Positions 46,608 to 56,705 are shown, counted from the first letter of the stretch. The stretch: 64,000 nucleotides of DNA from Prevotella sp. E9-3 (GCF_022024015.1 NZ_CP091786.1:3162001-3226000), one strand, 5' to 3'. Numbers and translations: made by a program. The notes: generated by a model from the letters alone, not told the origin.

Positions 46608-48513
46608 AACCAGTCTTTCCCTCAAGCTCGGTCTGGGCATTCTCACACTGGTTATCATTGTGTTCACGACATCGCTCGGCACCTTGTTCTATCAGTCACG
46701 CCACATTCTTCGCCAAGAAGCTCAGGAGCGTGCCAGCAGTGTTCTCAACACTACGATGCAACGTTTCACCTGTCATTTAAATGCAGTAGAGACAGCGACC
46801 GAAGTCAACGCCTGGCTGATTACCAAATACCTTCAGCCGGACTCCTTATTGAATATTTCCCGCAACATTGTTCAAAGGAACCCACATGTTGACGGATGTT
46901 CCATCAGTGCCGAGCCGGAAGTCTTCCCACAATTTGGCGGACATTTCTCAGCCTACACCGTACGCGAGTCCGATACCATCACTACCGTCATAGAAGAAAA
47001 ATACGATTACTTCAGCAAAGTATGGTATGCCACCCCGCGCGACAATGCGAAAGCCTGCTGGGTAGTGTATTATGATGAAGCCGACTCTCTTGAGCTGACC
47101 CTTGACGGCATGATTGCGTCTTACAGCAAGCCCCTCTACAACTCCGACGGGAAATTCGTGGCAGTAGTCAGCACCGACCTATCCCTCCGCCGATTGTCAG
47201 AGGTCATCAATGCCGAGCGTCCCTACCCTAATTCCTATTATATCATGACGGGAGCCGACGGTCACTTCATCATTCACCCCGATACCACCCAACTCTTCGT
47301 CAAGACCATTTTCGATGGTGCCAATCCATATCAGAATGCCGACATCATCTCTCTTGGCCATCAAATGACGTCGGGCCATCAGGGGAGCATAGAAGCGAAG
47401 ATCAACGGCGTATCCTGTCTGGTTTCCTACCAACCGGTAGCCGGAACCAATTGGAGTCTGGCCATCATCTGTCCTTACGAAGACATTCTGCATGGCTACC
47501 ACCGACTGGGCATCATCCTCATTCCGCTGGTCATTGTCAGCCTGATAATCATCCTCGTATTCTGCCGGAAGAGCGTAACCCACGCTATTCTGCCGCTGAA
47601 CCAATTGGCACAGCAGTCATACCTCATTGCCAAAGGCAACTACGACGCGCGTCCTATCGGCCACACCCACCGCAGCGATGTCATTGGCCGACTGCAGAAC
47701 AGTTTTGCCACCATGCAGGAATCGCTCTCGCGCCATGTCAACGCCATCCGCCAGGCTGCCGACGAGACAGCGCGACAGAACAAGGAATTGGCTCAGGCTA
47801 CCCTTCTTGCTGAGGAATCAGACCGACAGAAGACCACTTTCATACAGGGTCTGACCCATCAGATACGCACCCCGCTCAACATCATCATGGGATTTGCCCA
47901 AGTGATGCGCGACACCTCCGTGCGCCTGCCTGAAGAAGAGATGAAAGGCGTCATCGACATGATGCGGCACAACGGCCATCTCCTTGGCCGTATGGTACTG
48001 ATGCTCTACGAAAGCTCAGACACTGGTTCGTCCGAAGAGTTGAACAACAAGCAAAAAGAGATGGTGTCCTGCAACGAGATTGCACGCGATGATATAGACT
48101 TCATCTGCCGACATTTCTCCAATATCAGCATTGATTTCCACACCAATGTGCCTGACGATTTCTCCATCCTTACCATACGTCTCTATCTGATGCGCAGCAT
48201 TAGTGAATTGCTATACAATTCTGCAAAATATTCAGACGGCAAGAATATTTCCCTTACTGTAGAACATAAGGGTGAGAGCGTATTCTTCATTATCCAGGAC
48301 ACAGGCCCCGGCATTCCGAAAAACGCTATCGACAAGATGTTCAAGCCTTTCACCAAAATCAACGAGCTGTCGGAAGGTCTTGGCCTTGGTATCCCGCTCA
48401 CCTATCGCCATGTTGTCAATCTCGGTGGTACGCTTACCCTCGACACCGACTACGACAATGGTTGCCGGTTCATTATCGAGCTTCCCATAGGACAGTCTGG
48501 TGAGAATGAATAG
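46600..48513 (+). CDS. Cache sensor histidine kinase
   Basis: 637 residues: membrane segment near the N-terminus, double-Cache-like sensor (PNSYYIMTGADGHFIIHP), second membrane segment (about 305-325), HAMP, HisKA with His420 in LTHQIRTPLN, and HATPase motifs NSAKYSDG, DTGPGIP and GLGLGIP. It is a complete kinase of hybrid-free type. The Cache domain probably senses a small extracellular molecule such as a carboxylate or amino acid. No response regulator is next to it. It is translated with the degenerate sensor upstream. Confidence 0.88.
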   Translation: MRRTSLSLKLGLGILTLVIIVFTTSLGTLFYQSRHILRQEAQERASSVLNTTMQRFTCHLNAVETATEVNAWLITKYLQPDSLLNISRNIVQRNPHVDGCSISAEPEVFPQFGGHFSAYTVRESDTITTVIEEKYDYFSKVWYATPRDNAKACWVVYYDEADSLELTLDGMIASYSKPLYNSDGKFVAVVSTDLSLRRLSEVINAERPYPNSYYIMTGADGHFIIHPDTTQLFVKTIFDGANPYQNADIISLGHQMTSGHQGSIEAKINGVSCLVSYQPVAGTNWSLAIICPYEDILHGYHRLGIILIPLVIVSLIIILVFCRKSVTHAILPLNQLAQQSYLIAKGNYDARPIGHTHRSDVIGRLQNSFATMQESLSRHVNAIRQAADETARQNKELAQATLLAEESDRQKTTFIQGLTHQIRTPLNIIMGFAQVMRDTSVRLPEEEMKGVIDMMRHNGHLLGRMVLMLYESSDTGSSEELNNKQKEMVSCNEIARDDIDFICRHFSNISIDFHTNVPDDFSILTIRLYLMRSISELLYNSAKYSDGKNISLTVEHKGESVFFIIQDTGPGIPKNAIDKMFKPFTKINELSEGLGLGIPLTYRHVVNLGGTLTLDTDYDNGCRFIIELPIGQSGENE

Positions 48514-48520
48514 TAAAAAG

Positions 48521-48562
48521 AAAGGAAACGAGATCAGCACTAATGCTGGTCCCGTTTCCTTA
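48521..48562. terminator. Bidirectional terminator between kinase operon and peptide gene
   Basis: AAGGAAACG (48522-48530) pairs with CGTTTCCTT (48553-48561), and ATCAGCA with TGCTGGT inside, with one mismatch and a CTAA loop. It lies between converging transcripts. Its sequence resembles the hairpin at 58059-58094. Confidence 0.8.
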
Positions 48563-48608
48563 TATTATATAATAAGGTGTAGCGATTCCAGAAGATCAAC
48601 CAATTGTT

Positions 48609-48785
48609 TTATTCATCTTCCCATAAATTCTGTTGTCTGGCATCAGGATCTTTCTGTCCATCTTCATCCACGCCACCATAGCCAATACCCAAGTCGTCGG
48701 CATAGATGCCATTCGAACTACAAAGCATCACGTCATCCACATTTTCCGCCATAGTTGCCTGTGGCTGTATATATACCTTTTTCAT
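48609..48785 (-). CDS. Small acidic peptide of 58 residues, unknown function
   Basis: An ORF from ATG at 48785 to TAA at 48609, starting MKKVYIQPQATMAENV. The middle is Gly/Asp-rich (YADDLGIGYGGVDEDG) and the C-terminus is QQNLWEDE. It has one Cys, no signal peptide and no membrane segment. It lies 24 bp after the cohesin-like gene in the same direction and before the terminator. Similar short MKK-start peptides with acidic ends are, as I recall, frequent in Prevotella, but their function is unknown. Confidence 0.7.
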   Translation of the reverse strand: MKKVYIQPQATMAENVDDVMLCSSNGIYADDLGIGYGGVDEDGQKDPDARQQNLWEDE

Positions 48786-48809
48786 AAGTCTATCGCTTCC
48801 TCCTTTCTG

Positions 48810-49994
48810 TTATTTCACCATGAGTTTCTTACCGTCTCTGATATAGAGTCCATTTTTGGCTTTGCCAATGCGGCGTCCCTGCAGGTCGTAAGTTCCAGTA
48901 GCAATCTGCTGCTGTACGTTCTGAATACCAGTGGGAAGGGCATCGTCTGTAAAATCAAAGCTGATACGGGCAGCAGCATCTTCCACGTTGGTCAATATGT
49001 CGAGCAAATCGAAATAGGCACGATAGGCCTTCATCTGTGTCTTTCCAGCGGAATACCAGAACTTGTTGTCGCTCAAGAAGAGTGTAAACTCGTTTAGAAG
49101 CGTCCCAGCATGATAGGTGCCATAGAACCCGCCATAGACCACACGCTTCTTGCCCGTCTTTCCGTTGTCCACTTCTACCAAAGCATCGTCTTCTGCGGGA
49201 TCAACATCCACGTTTTCCACCGAAAACTCCGTGATGGGTTCCGACACCTTAATAACATAAGGGTGGTTGGCCTCAATCTCAGTAGCGTTTTCAAACGAAA
49301 TGCTGATTGCCGTCACGTTTTCATCATTATCGTAAGTTGACTCTGTGTCACAGAAGTTGCCTAACTGTACGTCATTGCCGAAAGCTGTCTTAACCTGCTC
49401 CGCTGTCATTGCAAAGGGCAGGCAGATGGTGCTCCACTCACCGGCATTAATGGTGCGCTTCACTCGAACGTTCACCCCTTCGGCAGCTTCGGGAACTGCT
49501 GTTGAGTTCTCGTCGAGAACAATCGTATGGATACTGACCACATTTACTTTGAAAGTCACGTCCGGGGCAATATCCTTGTCAGTGAATCCATAACCAAACG
49601 TAATCTTTTTGAGAGTAACATCATAACTGCCAAGCGCCACATCATCTCCCACCTTAACGTCAACACTGAACAGTCCCTCAACATCAGTACCGGCAATCAC
49701 CTCTGCCGAAGACACAGGAATGGTTGCCACTCCATCAATCACCTCACCTACAGTTGCAGAGGCATTCTTCCATTTGGATGAGATGCTATAGTCACCTGTT
49801 GTGGTAAAGCCGGAGGGAAACTCAGCATCAAACTGTAGCGATGTATAAGTGTCGGCCTTGCCACCGCTAAGATTGAGTACAAAAGTCACCGTTTCTCCTG
49901 GCAGTGCTTCTACATCTGCCACTGTCACTGTCTGAGCCGTTCCGTTAGCATAAGCTAAAAGGACGGCCAGCGCACAAATAATCAGTCTTTTCAT
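48810..49994 (-). CDS. Secreted cohesin-like protein with sorting tail
   Basis: 394 residues with a signal peptide (1-20). Residues 22-155 resemble a cohesin fold (VEALPGETVTFVLNLSGG, LQFDAEFPSGF, YDVTLKKITFGYG). A second domain (about 160-350) is a beta-rich module common in secreted Bacteroidetes proteins (GEWSTICLPFAM). The tail TYDLQGRRIGKAKNGLYIR is a sorting signal. Cohesins bind dockerins, and the gene just upstream encodes a dockerin. The cohesin call rests on pattern only. Confidence 0.65.
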   Translation of the reverse strand: MKRLIICALAVLLAYANGTAQTVTVADVEALPGETVTFVLNLSGGKADTYTSLQFDAEFPSGFTTTGDYSISSKWKNASATVGEVIDGVATIPVSSAEVIAGTDVEGLFSVDVKVGDDVALGSYDVTLKKITFGYGFTDKDIAPDVTFKVNVVSIHTIVLDENSTAVPEAAEGVNVRVKRTINAGEWSTICLPFAMTAEQVKTAFGNDVQLGNFCDTESTYDNDENVTAISISFENATEIEANHPYVIKVSEPITEFSVENVDVDPAEDDALVEVDNGKTGKKRVVYGGFYGTYHAGTLLNEFTLFLSDNKFWYSAGKTQMKAYRAYFDLLDILTNVEDAAARISFDFTDDALPTGIQNVQQQIATGTYDLQGRRIGKAKNGLYIRDGKKLMVK

Positions 49995-50010
49995 TTTTTG
50001 TCGTTAATTA

Positions 50011-50601
50011 TTACCATAATATTTTCTTTGCCACATACTGCTGAACGAGCGATGCGTCCTGGGCGTTAACGTCACCATCACCATTCACATCAGCCGCAGC
50101 AACATTAAAGCCTGCTGCATCTGCGCCAAACTTACGGGCTGCATACTGCTGGATGAGCGATGCGTCCTGTGCAGTAATCTCTCCGTCGCCGTTCACGTCA
50201 CCCTTCAGACTGATACCTAAGTCCAGGACAACAGGCTCGCTGGGTGTTCCCTCCACGGCTTGCGAAGCGAACGTAATAGAAACGTTGGCCACGTATTCCT
50301 GTTCATCGGCCACGTTCCATGCCCTAAACGTAATCGTTTCACCAGTAGCTTCATTGCTGCGAATACGCAGTTGAAACACCTGTGTGCCGTCATTGGCCGT
50401 GAGCAATTTGCCAATGCCGCGACACTCGTCACCACAGAATGCGGCTACCTCATAACCACTCTGCTGCACCTTTGACAGCTGCACGTATGCCGTCATGTCA
50501 TACTGGAAGGCATGTGGGTTCACCGACCAGTGCTGGGCAAGTGCGCCTGCTGCCACTCCGAGCAGCAGGCACACGATAGACAATAAGCGCCTTCTCATCA
50601 T
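50011..50601 (-). CDS. Secreted dockerin type I protein
   Basis: 196 residues with a signal peptide (about 1-22). The first domain (about 23-125) contains AAFCGDECRG and resembles the end of the large protein encoded upstream. The C-terminal 63 residues form a dockerin with two calcium-binding repeats (GDVNGDGEITAQDASLIQQY and the matching ADVNGDGDVNAQDASLVQQY). Dockerins bind cohesins in a calcium-dependent way. Its start overlaps the stop of the large gene (ATGA), so the two are translationally coupled. Confidence 0.88.
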   Translation of the reverse strand: MMRRRLLSIVCLLLGVAAGALAQHWSVNPHAFQYDMTAYVQLSKVQQSGYEVAAFCGDECRGIGKLLTANDGTQVFQLRIRSNEATGETITFRAWNVADEQEYVANVSITFASQAVEGTPSEPVVLDLGISLKGDVNGDGEITAQDASLIQQYAARKFGADAAGFNVAAADVNGDGDVNAQDASLVQQYVAKKILW

Positions 50602-53600
50602 TTTCTGATCACTTTTTGGATTGACTTATTCTCTGAGTCACTCACCACATAGACGCCCTTCCCCAAAGGAGTAGAAGGCTGTAGGCGGCGTCCCATCAGA
50701 TCATAGACAGCGGTAGTAGGTGAACTCATGTGTACTAGTTTCACGCCAGTAGGTTCACCTACTTGCAACTCGTAGGGCTGCACCATTGTGCCAAGCACTT
50801 CGGGACGGAAACTTTCCGTATTGCTTACATTTAGCAGCTCGCCAGTCTGAAGGTTCATCACGCAAAACGAGATTTGTTCACCTCCATTGCCATAGACGTT
50901 CATCATCATTGTGCCGCTGACCGTCTGACTGACACCCCGACACTCGTTCTCACAGAAAGCAGCAAGCACCCACTCTGCGGCATCCTCCTGTCGTGAACCG
51001 TTCCACAGCTGGGCTATCACACCCATTACATTAGGATATTTCCGCTTGTCAACAATCCATCCATCAGGGTATTGAACTTCGCATACTGAACGTCGCACAA
51101 TGTTTCTCCTGCTACTTGATTGGGCTGTAGCATTGAGAAAGAGGTTCTTGTCGCTCTGCGAACGATACATATAGCCCAGTCCTGGCTCCATAGTGAGCAG
51201 TGTGCCTTGCCACTCGCCTTCGCTGTAAGTAGCCAGTCCGTCCTGTCCGATAAGCATATCACCTTCTTCAGCCTCAAGTTTACTCAGTGCCTCGGTGGGG
51301 GTCATCGTATTGGCCACAGGATAGCCCATCCAGTTCCATCCCTCATAAAGCGGAATGGAGCGGAAACCAGCATTGAACAGTCGGCCGCTGAATTGTACCT
51401 GGGCGGCATCATCCATCTGCAGTTTATACATCTGTGTAGGCTGCAATTCCTCGAGGTCGCCCATCCATCCGAACCGAGTATCCTTAAACAGTTCTTCTGT
51501 TTGACCCACTATACGCGTAGCCTTTGGCTTCAGCGCATCGAGAGTCAACGTCTCCTGCTGGTTGTGCGACATCCAATTCCAGCCTTGAGCCAGCGTGATC
51601 TTCGTATCCGTATCAACCTGTGAGCCGAACACCTCGAAGGTGAACTCACGCGCGGCCTCTTTCTGCTCCACATTGCCCGCCGAGTCGGTCACGACAACGT
51701 AGAAGCCGTATGAAACGCTTTCTTCAACTTCTATTGCAGCAACAGAATCGATAGGCATATTCGCAGCCGCGAGTTTCCATACTCCGTCAGCATTTTCTTG
51801 AACATAGAGATCATACTTCCAAGGCTTAGACATTTCGTCAGATGCCTCAATCATCACTTTGACTGTAGAATCAGAGGCCATTGCCACATCAGCTATAGAG
51901 CTTTCAGGTAGTGTAGCATCCACGATGTTTGTCCATACAGGTGTCATAATCACCCCTTCTTGATCAAATACAATAGCAGCACGATTACTTACAGACTCAC
52001 CTTCCACCATGCCAGGCTTCAGTTTGATGTCAAAGGTCAACTCGCCTTGTCCGTTGCCATTCACATTGACAGGAAGTACGCCTTGCATAACATCCATCGT
52101 GGGTTCCATCGACATGGGATCCAGAGATTCAATTGTCCATGTGGCAATACCTTTCTGCTCGTCAAGCGATAGGCTAACTTGTGCAATTACATCGATTGCA
52201 GGGCGCAAATCCATCGTTTTCTTCGAGAAATTCTTTTCACCATTGAGTTTCATTTCCTTCTCGCCAATCTTCACACCTGTGGCAGCGAAAGTTGAAAGGT
52301 CGAATCTTGATGTGTCGAGCGTATCCTTCACCACAATTGTATGAGCCGAAGCATTTGCAATTTCTGGATCGTTCTCAAACTCGATAGTATAATACACATC
52401 AGTTGTCCCCTCTTTCATATACTTGCTGCCAGACTCCGCCATGTAGCCGAAGATGTCATTAGGATCACCAGGATTCCATTGATTGCAACCATGAGGGTCT
52501 GGATTGGGACAAGGATCGCCACCGAATGTATTTTGAAATGCGTTTAACCCAGACATGACTTTACCCAACAGTCCAGGGTAAGGAATGCAATGCCCTAACC
52601 AGTTATTGAAAATGTCATTGGGATTTGGCAGGTAATAATCTGGGAAATAATCATAAGGATTATCAAATAACCCACTTGCTGCAAGTTGCTCTCGTTGTGC
52701 TCTGTTGCTTCTATTATGCAAGGCATTGTGAATGCCCCCAAGTACCTGTCCAAGTCCTAATGCCGTAGCACAAGTGCATTCTTCTATCCAGCTTTTGATA
52801 ACTCCTGCATATCCGCACGGGTCTGGCATACAGCTTGTTGCAACATTGCCGCCTATATTGCCACTAGCGCTACCGCCACCAGGCAAGATAATCATTGCCC
52901 CAGAGCCACTGCCAGAACCGCCACCAGAACCACTGCCAGAACCAGAGCCGGAACCGCCACCAGAACCAGCCCCAGAGCCAGCCCCAGAGCCAGCCCCAGA
53001 GCCAGAGCCACTGCCAGAACCACATCCTGAACCGCCGCCATTTCCTCCACTATAGCCTGTACCGTTTTGGGCTAATGTCTGAATAGCATTCATGGTCTCC
53101 GCAGCGTAGAAGCTCCATGGTGTGCCTGTCCATGCATAGACATTATAAGTGGCATGGTTGCCGGCTTTAAACCCTATAACATAGGTCTGTGTTTCTCCAG
53201 GTAGCAAGGTTGGTATCACAGTAGGAACCATTCGTGCTGCAATGCCTTTCTGCTTGAAGTTCTTAATGTCGTGTATAAACACCAAGCCACTGTCAACCAG
53301 CAGTTTATTGGCCTCAACATCAAAGTTCAAGAAACTGAATTCGTTAATCTTCTCCACATTGTCGAAAGCCATATAGAAAGGAATATGCGATAGCGTCAGA
53401 TTACTTGGATTCGTCACCTTAATACTTACAGGATACGGACTTGCCACACTGCGAGGATCAGTTATCTCTATTTGAATGTCACTAAAGTCTGGTATGGCAA
53501 GAGTAACAGCTGATGCTACAGTGATCTCATTCGCATTGCCGTCTTCTTCGAATTGTAACACAAGATCGTAGTTTCCTTTCACCTCAGTTCCATTTAACAC

Positions 53601-56600
53601 AAAGACAAGGGTCGCTTCCGATTTACTCATTGCTGCTACCGTATCAGGCAGTATGATTTGTGCTCCGTTTCTAAGATATGCTGACTTCAATTCCGTGAAA
53701 CCATTGCCACTGATATTCATCATCTGCACACCAGGCAAAACGCCAAACTCATCTGGCGTGTAGCTCAGCAATGCATACTTATCTATATGTTGATAGTCTA
53801 TACTCAGATTATGGCAATTCTGTGCAGTCACGTCGTGAAGAGCAAGATAGTATGTTCCGTCCTCAGATGCATGTGAGCCACCATACTTGACAGCTTCTGG
53901 ACCCGACACAGCATAGAGTTCTTCACCCGAAGGCGAGAATAGCTGCACAGAACAAGGATAGTCGGTCTTGAAGGCCAGACTATCACCTCGCAAAGCCTCC
54001 ACCTTATACCACTTCACTTCATTGTCAGCAGGCCGTGCTGACGTTTTGTGTTCACCGGGATTCAACAGTGTAACATCCGTCACCTCCTGCTTCACGCTCT
54101 CATCCACATATTGCTTCGATGCATCGGTGAACCGTCCAGCAGCATCATAGAAACGGATGTGGATGTCGTTCTTGGCATAGATGACAGGCTTGTCCTGCTC
54201 TATGCGGAACTGGAACAGCGACGAACGCAGTGGCTGGCTCTCCACGGGCAGCAGCGATATCAGCGAGAACGGGTCTTGTCTCTCTGGCAACTTCACCTTT
54301 GTCGCATTGCTATCGGCCTGGTCATTCAGCCAATACCAGTATTCCGTGATGCCATTGCCACCCAACGGGGTCTTCATGAAGAACTGTGTCTGAGCCTTGG
54401 TCGAAACTCCGAAACCGTTGCTGAGCATATAGGTAATGCGATGCAGCCCGTCATCGAGCGATGATACATCAAGGTCGAAATGGTAAGTACCATTGGCCAC
54501 CTGGCCTGCCTCGGTATAGAACTCAGCTCCATCGATGGCATAGACGCACTTCATCTGGGCAAACTCAGCCGAGGTCGTCTCACGCATGAAAAACGACTGG
54601 TAGGCACTTGTGGCGGCACCACTGGGCGTAACCACTTGGATGAACAGGCGATGGAAGCCTTGTGAGAGAGAAGACACGTCGAACTTCCACTCTACAACAC
54701 CACCATTGGCCGACACTTGCTCCTGTTTGTAGAGCTGGTCGTCAATCATGCAAAGACAGGTCAAATGATCTACGCCTACCACTTGAGGAGTCTTGATGAA
54801 CGGACGGGTGATAGGAGTCGAAGCAACCCCTTTTCCGCCATCAGCTTGAATATGCAGCACATGATAGCCGTCCACCAGACTGCTGACATCGAGCAGAATG
54901 GTCTTGTCAAGATCAGTACCAGTGGTCAACGTGGAGAAGTCATTGTCGAACCAGCAACGCCAACTGCTCATAGTGGGCATATATAGTTTGTAGAACTGGC
55001 AAGTCACTATGCCCGACACATTGCCGTTGGTGCCCACCACCTGATAATGCAGCATGTGGAAGCCCTCTGGCAACTGGCTCACGTCGATATCGAATGCGCC
55101 CTGCATCTGTGGCGATGATTGCATCTGGTCAATGGCATCATCGAACCAGTAACGTCCATAATTGGCCGTAGAGTTGATTGTTTTGACGAAGAAACGGGTT
55201 ACGGGTACACTGAGTTCTCCTTCCTCATCGCTCACCTGGAAGTGGAGTGTGTGCAAGGTTTCTTTTAGTTCACTGATGTCGGCATCAAAACTCCACTTGG
55301 GCGAATTGCTCAGACCGGTATGCTCTGTGCGCTCATCGTTGTCGAACCAGTAGCGATACTCGTATGGAAAGTATTGCTTGCGAGCAGTGGTGAGGGCTTC
55401 TATCCATCCCTCTATCTGAGCATTACTCTCATACGTATGGCCTGACATGGCCGATATGATTGCGGCAAGTGTTCCTATCAGTGTCTGATCGCTGCTGCCT
55501 GCTGCACCTACCCTCTCACCATATTTATTATAACAGGCTGCGAGTTGTCCAACAAGCGCAAGACCATCTTTAGCATAAGCCACAGCTGCATCTATCTGTT
55601 GTTCAACTGATTGTTGAGCACTTTCTGCAGAGTTGACATTGATAGTATTAAATGCTGCCAATGCCTCGTTCAGCTGTCGTCTTCCTTCGGTGGTCACGTT
55701 CTCTGTGGTGAGCAGACTATTTACTTCTGCCACCTTTTTGTTGAAACGCACGTCGAAAGTCATTTGCTGATGGTCGGCTTCAGTACCATAGTATAACAGA
55801 GTGAAATTATCCCAGATACACCACAACTGCGTATTTCCCTCCAAACGGGCGCCAAGGGTAAGAATACCGTCTGTCACATTGACAAATATCGGCTGCGTTG
55901 CGTAAAGTCCTTGACTGAAAGAAGCAGAAGCCAAAGCCATCGAGTTTTCTGCTCCCTGCCTTACAGGAAATGTCTGAGTCGCATCGTTCAGAAAGAATAC
56001 AGGCAGATGACTCTCATCTGAACCGTCCTGAGCATAAAAGCCCTGTGCCGTCAGTCCATAGACGCCATTTGGAACATTTAGTGTCTGGCTCATGGTGAAC
56101 GTGGCGTGCCACGACTCCACACAGTAGTTGGTCACATCGCCTTCATTATTCTTATTCGATGCCTCAAAAGTCCATGCATTGTAATGCCGGTTGTTGCGGC
56201 CAAAGTTCGGGTCGGCTATCAGAAACGTTGCATTCATGGGGGCGGCCTGAGTTGCCTGACTGAGTGCAACCGTAGCATCGTCCACAGAGACAATCTCCCA
56301 CTGCACATTGGCTGCTGTGGGGTCAGTCTCGGTTTTGCCTAATACAGTACTGCTGCCGTCATAGCCGTAGTATATCTCGCCATTGCTAATGGTGTAGTAG
56401 CCATTGGCACGCTGCTCAATGGTGAGGGCTATGGGCGTGTCGTTGTCCATGAAGTTACCATTGAAGTAATAAGCCGCTTCGCCATTGTTCACCTGGCTCT
56501 CCAGATGGTACTTACCATCGTCGAGCTGTGTCCACGTCACGTATTCGGGATTGCTGACCAGCGAGGCTTGTGTGCCCCAACTGTTGGCTGCTCCCCAATA

Positions 56601-56705
56601 CTTACCTGTAGCAACGTTGCGCACCAGATAGTTGCCACTATCGAGTGCAAAGCCGTAAGCGCACAGGCTGAGCGTAAAACATAGTAATAATATTCGTCGT
56701 CGCAT
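50598..56705 (-). CDS. Giant modular surface protein of 2035 residues
   Basis: Signal peptide from the ATG at 56705 (MRRRILLLCFTLSLCAYGFA). The upstream ATG at 56738 adds 11 residues unlike a signal. Domains: a 300-residue module shared with the giant C10 protease (about 20-305); five to six repeats of about 60 residues with (Y/C)WFDND and DVSSLxxGxHxL (about 450-800); beta-rich domains; a Gly/Ser/Ala linker (about 1220-1275); a Cys/Pro-rich segment (1285-1430); two GWNWM modules (about 1700-1860); a domain with AAFCENECRG (about 1870-1990) and a sorting tail. No catalytic motif is seen. A scaffold or adhesin is plausible. Confidence 0.85.
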   Translation of the reverse strand: MRRRILLLCFTLSLCAYGFALDSGNYLVRNVATGKYWGAANSWGTQASLVSNPEYVTWTQLDDGKYHLESQVNNGEAAYYFNGNFMDNDTPIALTIEQRANGYYTISNGEIYYGYDGSSTVLGKTETDPTAANVQWEIVSVDDATVALSQATQAAPMNATFLIADPNFGRNNRHYNAWTFEASNKNNEGDVTNYCVESWHATFTMSQTLNVPNGVYGLTAQGFYAQDGSDESHLPVFFLNDATQTFPVRQGAENSMALASASFSQGLYATQPIFVNVTDGILTLGARLEGNTQLWCIWDNFTLLYYGTEADHQQMTFDVRFNKKVAEVNSLLTTENVTTEGRRQLNEALAAFNTINVNSAESAQQSVEQQIDAAVAYAKDGLALVGQLAACYNKYGERVGAAGSSDQTLIGTLAAIISAMSGHTYESNAQIEGWIEALTTARKQYFPYEYRYWFDNDERTEHTGLSNSPKWSFDADISELKETLHTLHFQVSDEEGELSVPVTRFFVKTINSTANYGRYWFDDAIDQMQSSPQMQGAFDIDVSQLPEGFHMLHYQVVGTNGNVSGIVTCQFYKLYMPTMSSWRCWFDNDFSTLTTGTDLDKTILLDVSSLVDGYHVLHIQADGGKGVASTPITRPFIKTPQVVGVDHLTCLCMIDDQLYKQEQVSANGGVVEWKFDVSSLSQGFHRLFIQVVTPSGAATSAYQSFFMRETTSAEFAQMKCVYAIDGAEFYTEAGQVANGTYHFDLDVSSLDDGLHRITYMLSNGFGVSTKAQTQFFMKTPLGGNGITEYWYWLNDQADSNATKVKLPERQDPFSLISLLPVESQPLRSSLFQFRIEQDKPVIYAKNDIHIRFYDAAGRFTDASKQYVDESVKQEVTDVTLLNPGEHKTSARPADNEVKWYKVEALRGDSLAFKTDYPCSVQLFSPSGEELYAVSGPEAVKYGGSHASEDGTYYLALHDVTAQNCHNLSIDYQHIDKYALLSYTPDEFGVLPGVQMMNISGNGFTELKSAYLRNGAQIILPDTVAAMSKSEATLVFVLNGTEVKGNYDLVLQFEEDGNANEITVASAVTLAIPDFSDIQIEITDPRSVASPYPVSIKVTNPSNLTLSHIPFYMAFDNVEKINEFSFLNFDVEANKLLVDSGLVFIHDIKNFKQKGIAARMVPTVIPTLLPGETQTYVIGFKAGNHATYNVYAWTGTPWSFYAAETMNAIQTLAQNGTGYSGGNGGGSGCGSGSGSGSGAGSGAGSGAGSGGGSGSGSGSGSGGGSGSGSGAMIILPGGGSASGNIGGNVATSCMPDPCGYAGVIKSWIEECTCATALGLGQVLGGIHNALHNRSNRAQREQLAASGLFDNPYDYFPDYYLPNPNDIFNNWLGHCIPYPGLLGKVMSGLNAFQNTFGGDPCPNPDPHGCNQWNPGDPNDIFGYMAESGSKYMKEGTTDVYYTIEFENDPEIANASAHTIVVKDTLDTSRFDLSTFAATGVKIGEKEMKLNGEKNFSKKTMDLRPAIDVIAQVSLSLDEQKGIATWTIESLDPMSMEPTMDVMQGVLPVNVNGNGQGELTFDIKLKPGMVEGESVSNRAAIVFDQEGVIMTPVWTNIVDATLPESSIADVAMASDSTVKVMIEASDEMSKPWKYDLYVQENADGVWKLAAANMPIDSVAAIEVEESVSYGFYVVVTDSAGNVEQKEAAREFTFEVFGSQVDTDTKITLAQGWNWMSHNQQETLTLDALKPKATRIVGQTEELFKDTRFGWMGDLEELQPTQMYKLQMDDAAQVQFSGRLFNAGFRSIPLYEGWNWMGYPVANTMTPTEALSKLEAEEGDMLIGQDGLATYSEGEWQGTLLTMEPGLGYMYRSQSDKNLFLNATAQSSSRRNIVRRSVCEVQYPDGWIVDKRKYPNVMGVIAQLWNGSRQEDAAEWVLAAFCENECRGVSQTVSGTMMMNVYGNGGEQISFCVMNLQTGELLNVSNTESFRPEVLGTMVQPYELQVGEPTGVKLVHMSSPTTAVYDLMGRRLQPSTPLGKGVYVVSDSENKSIQKVIRK

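Noticed and set aside
48633..49097. Plus-strand frame of 154 residues
   Set aside because: It lies opposite the cohesin-like gene and the 58-residue peptide gene, both of which have better coding features and an operon context.
52732..53055. Plus-strand Pro/Glu-rich frame of 107 residues
   Set aside because: It is the complement of the Gly/Ser repeat of the giant minus-strand gene; low-complexity sequence keeps several frames open.
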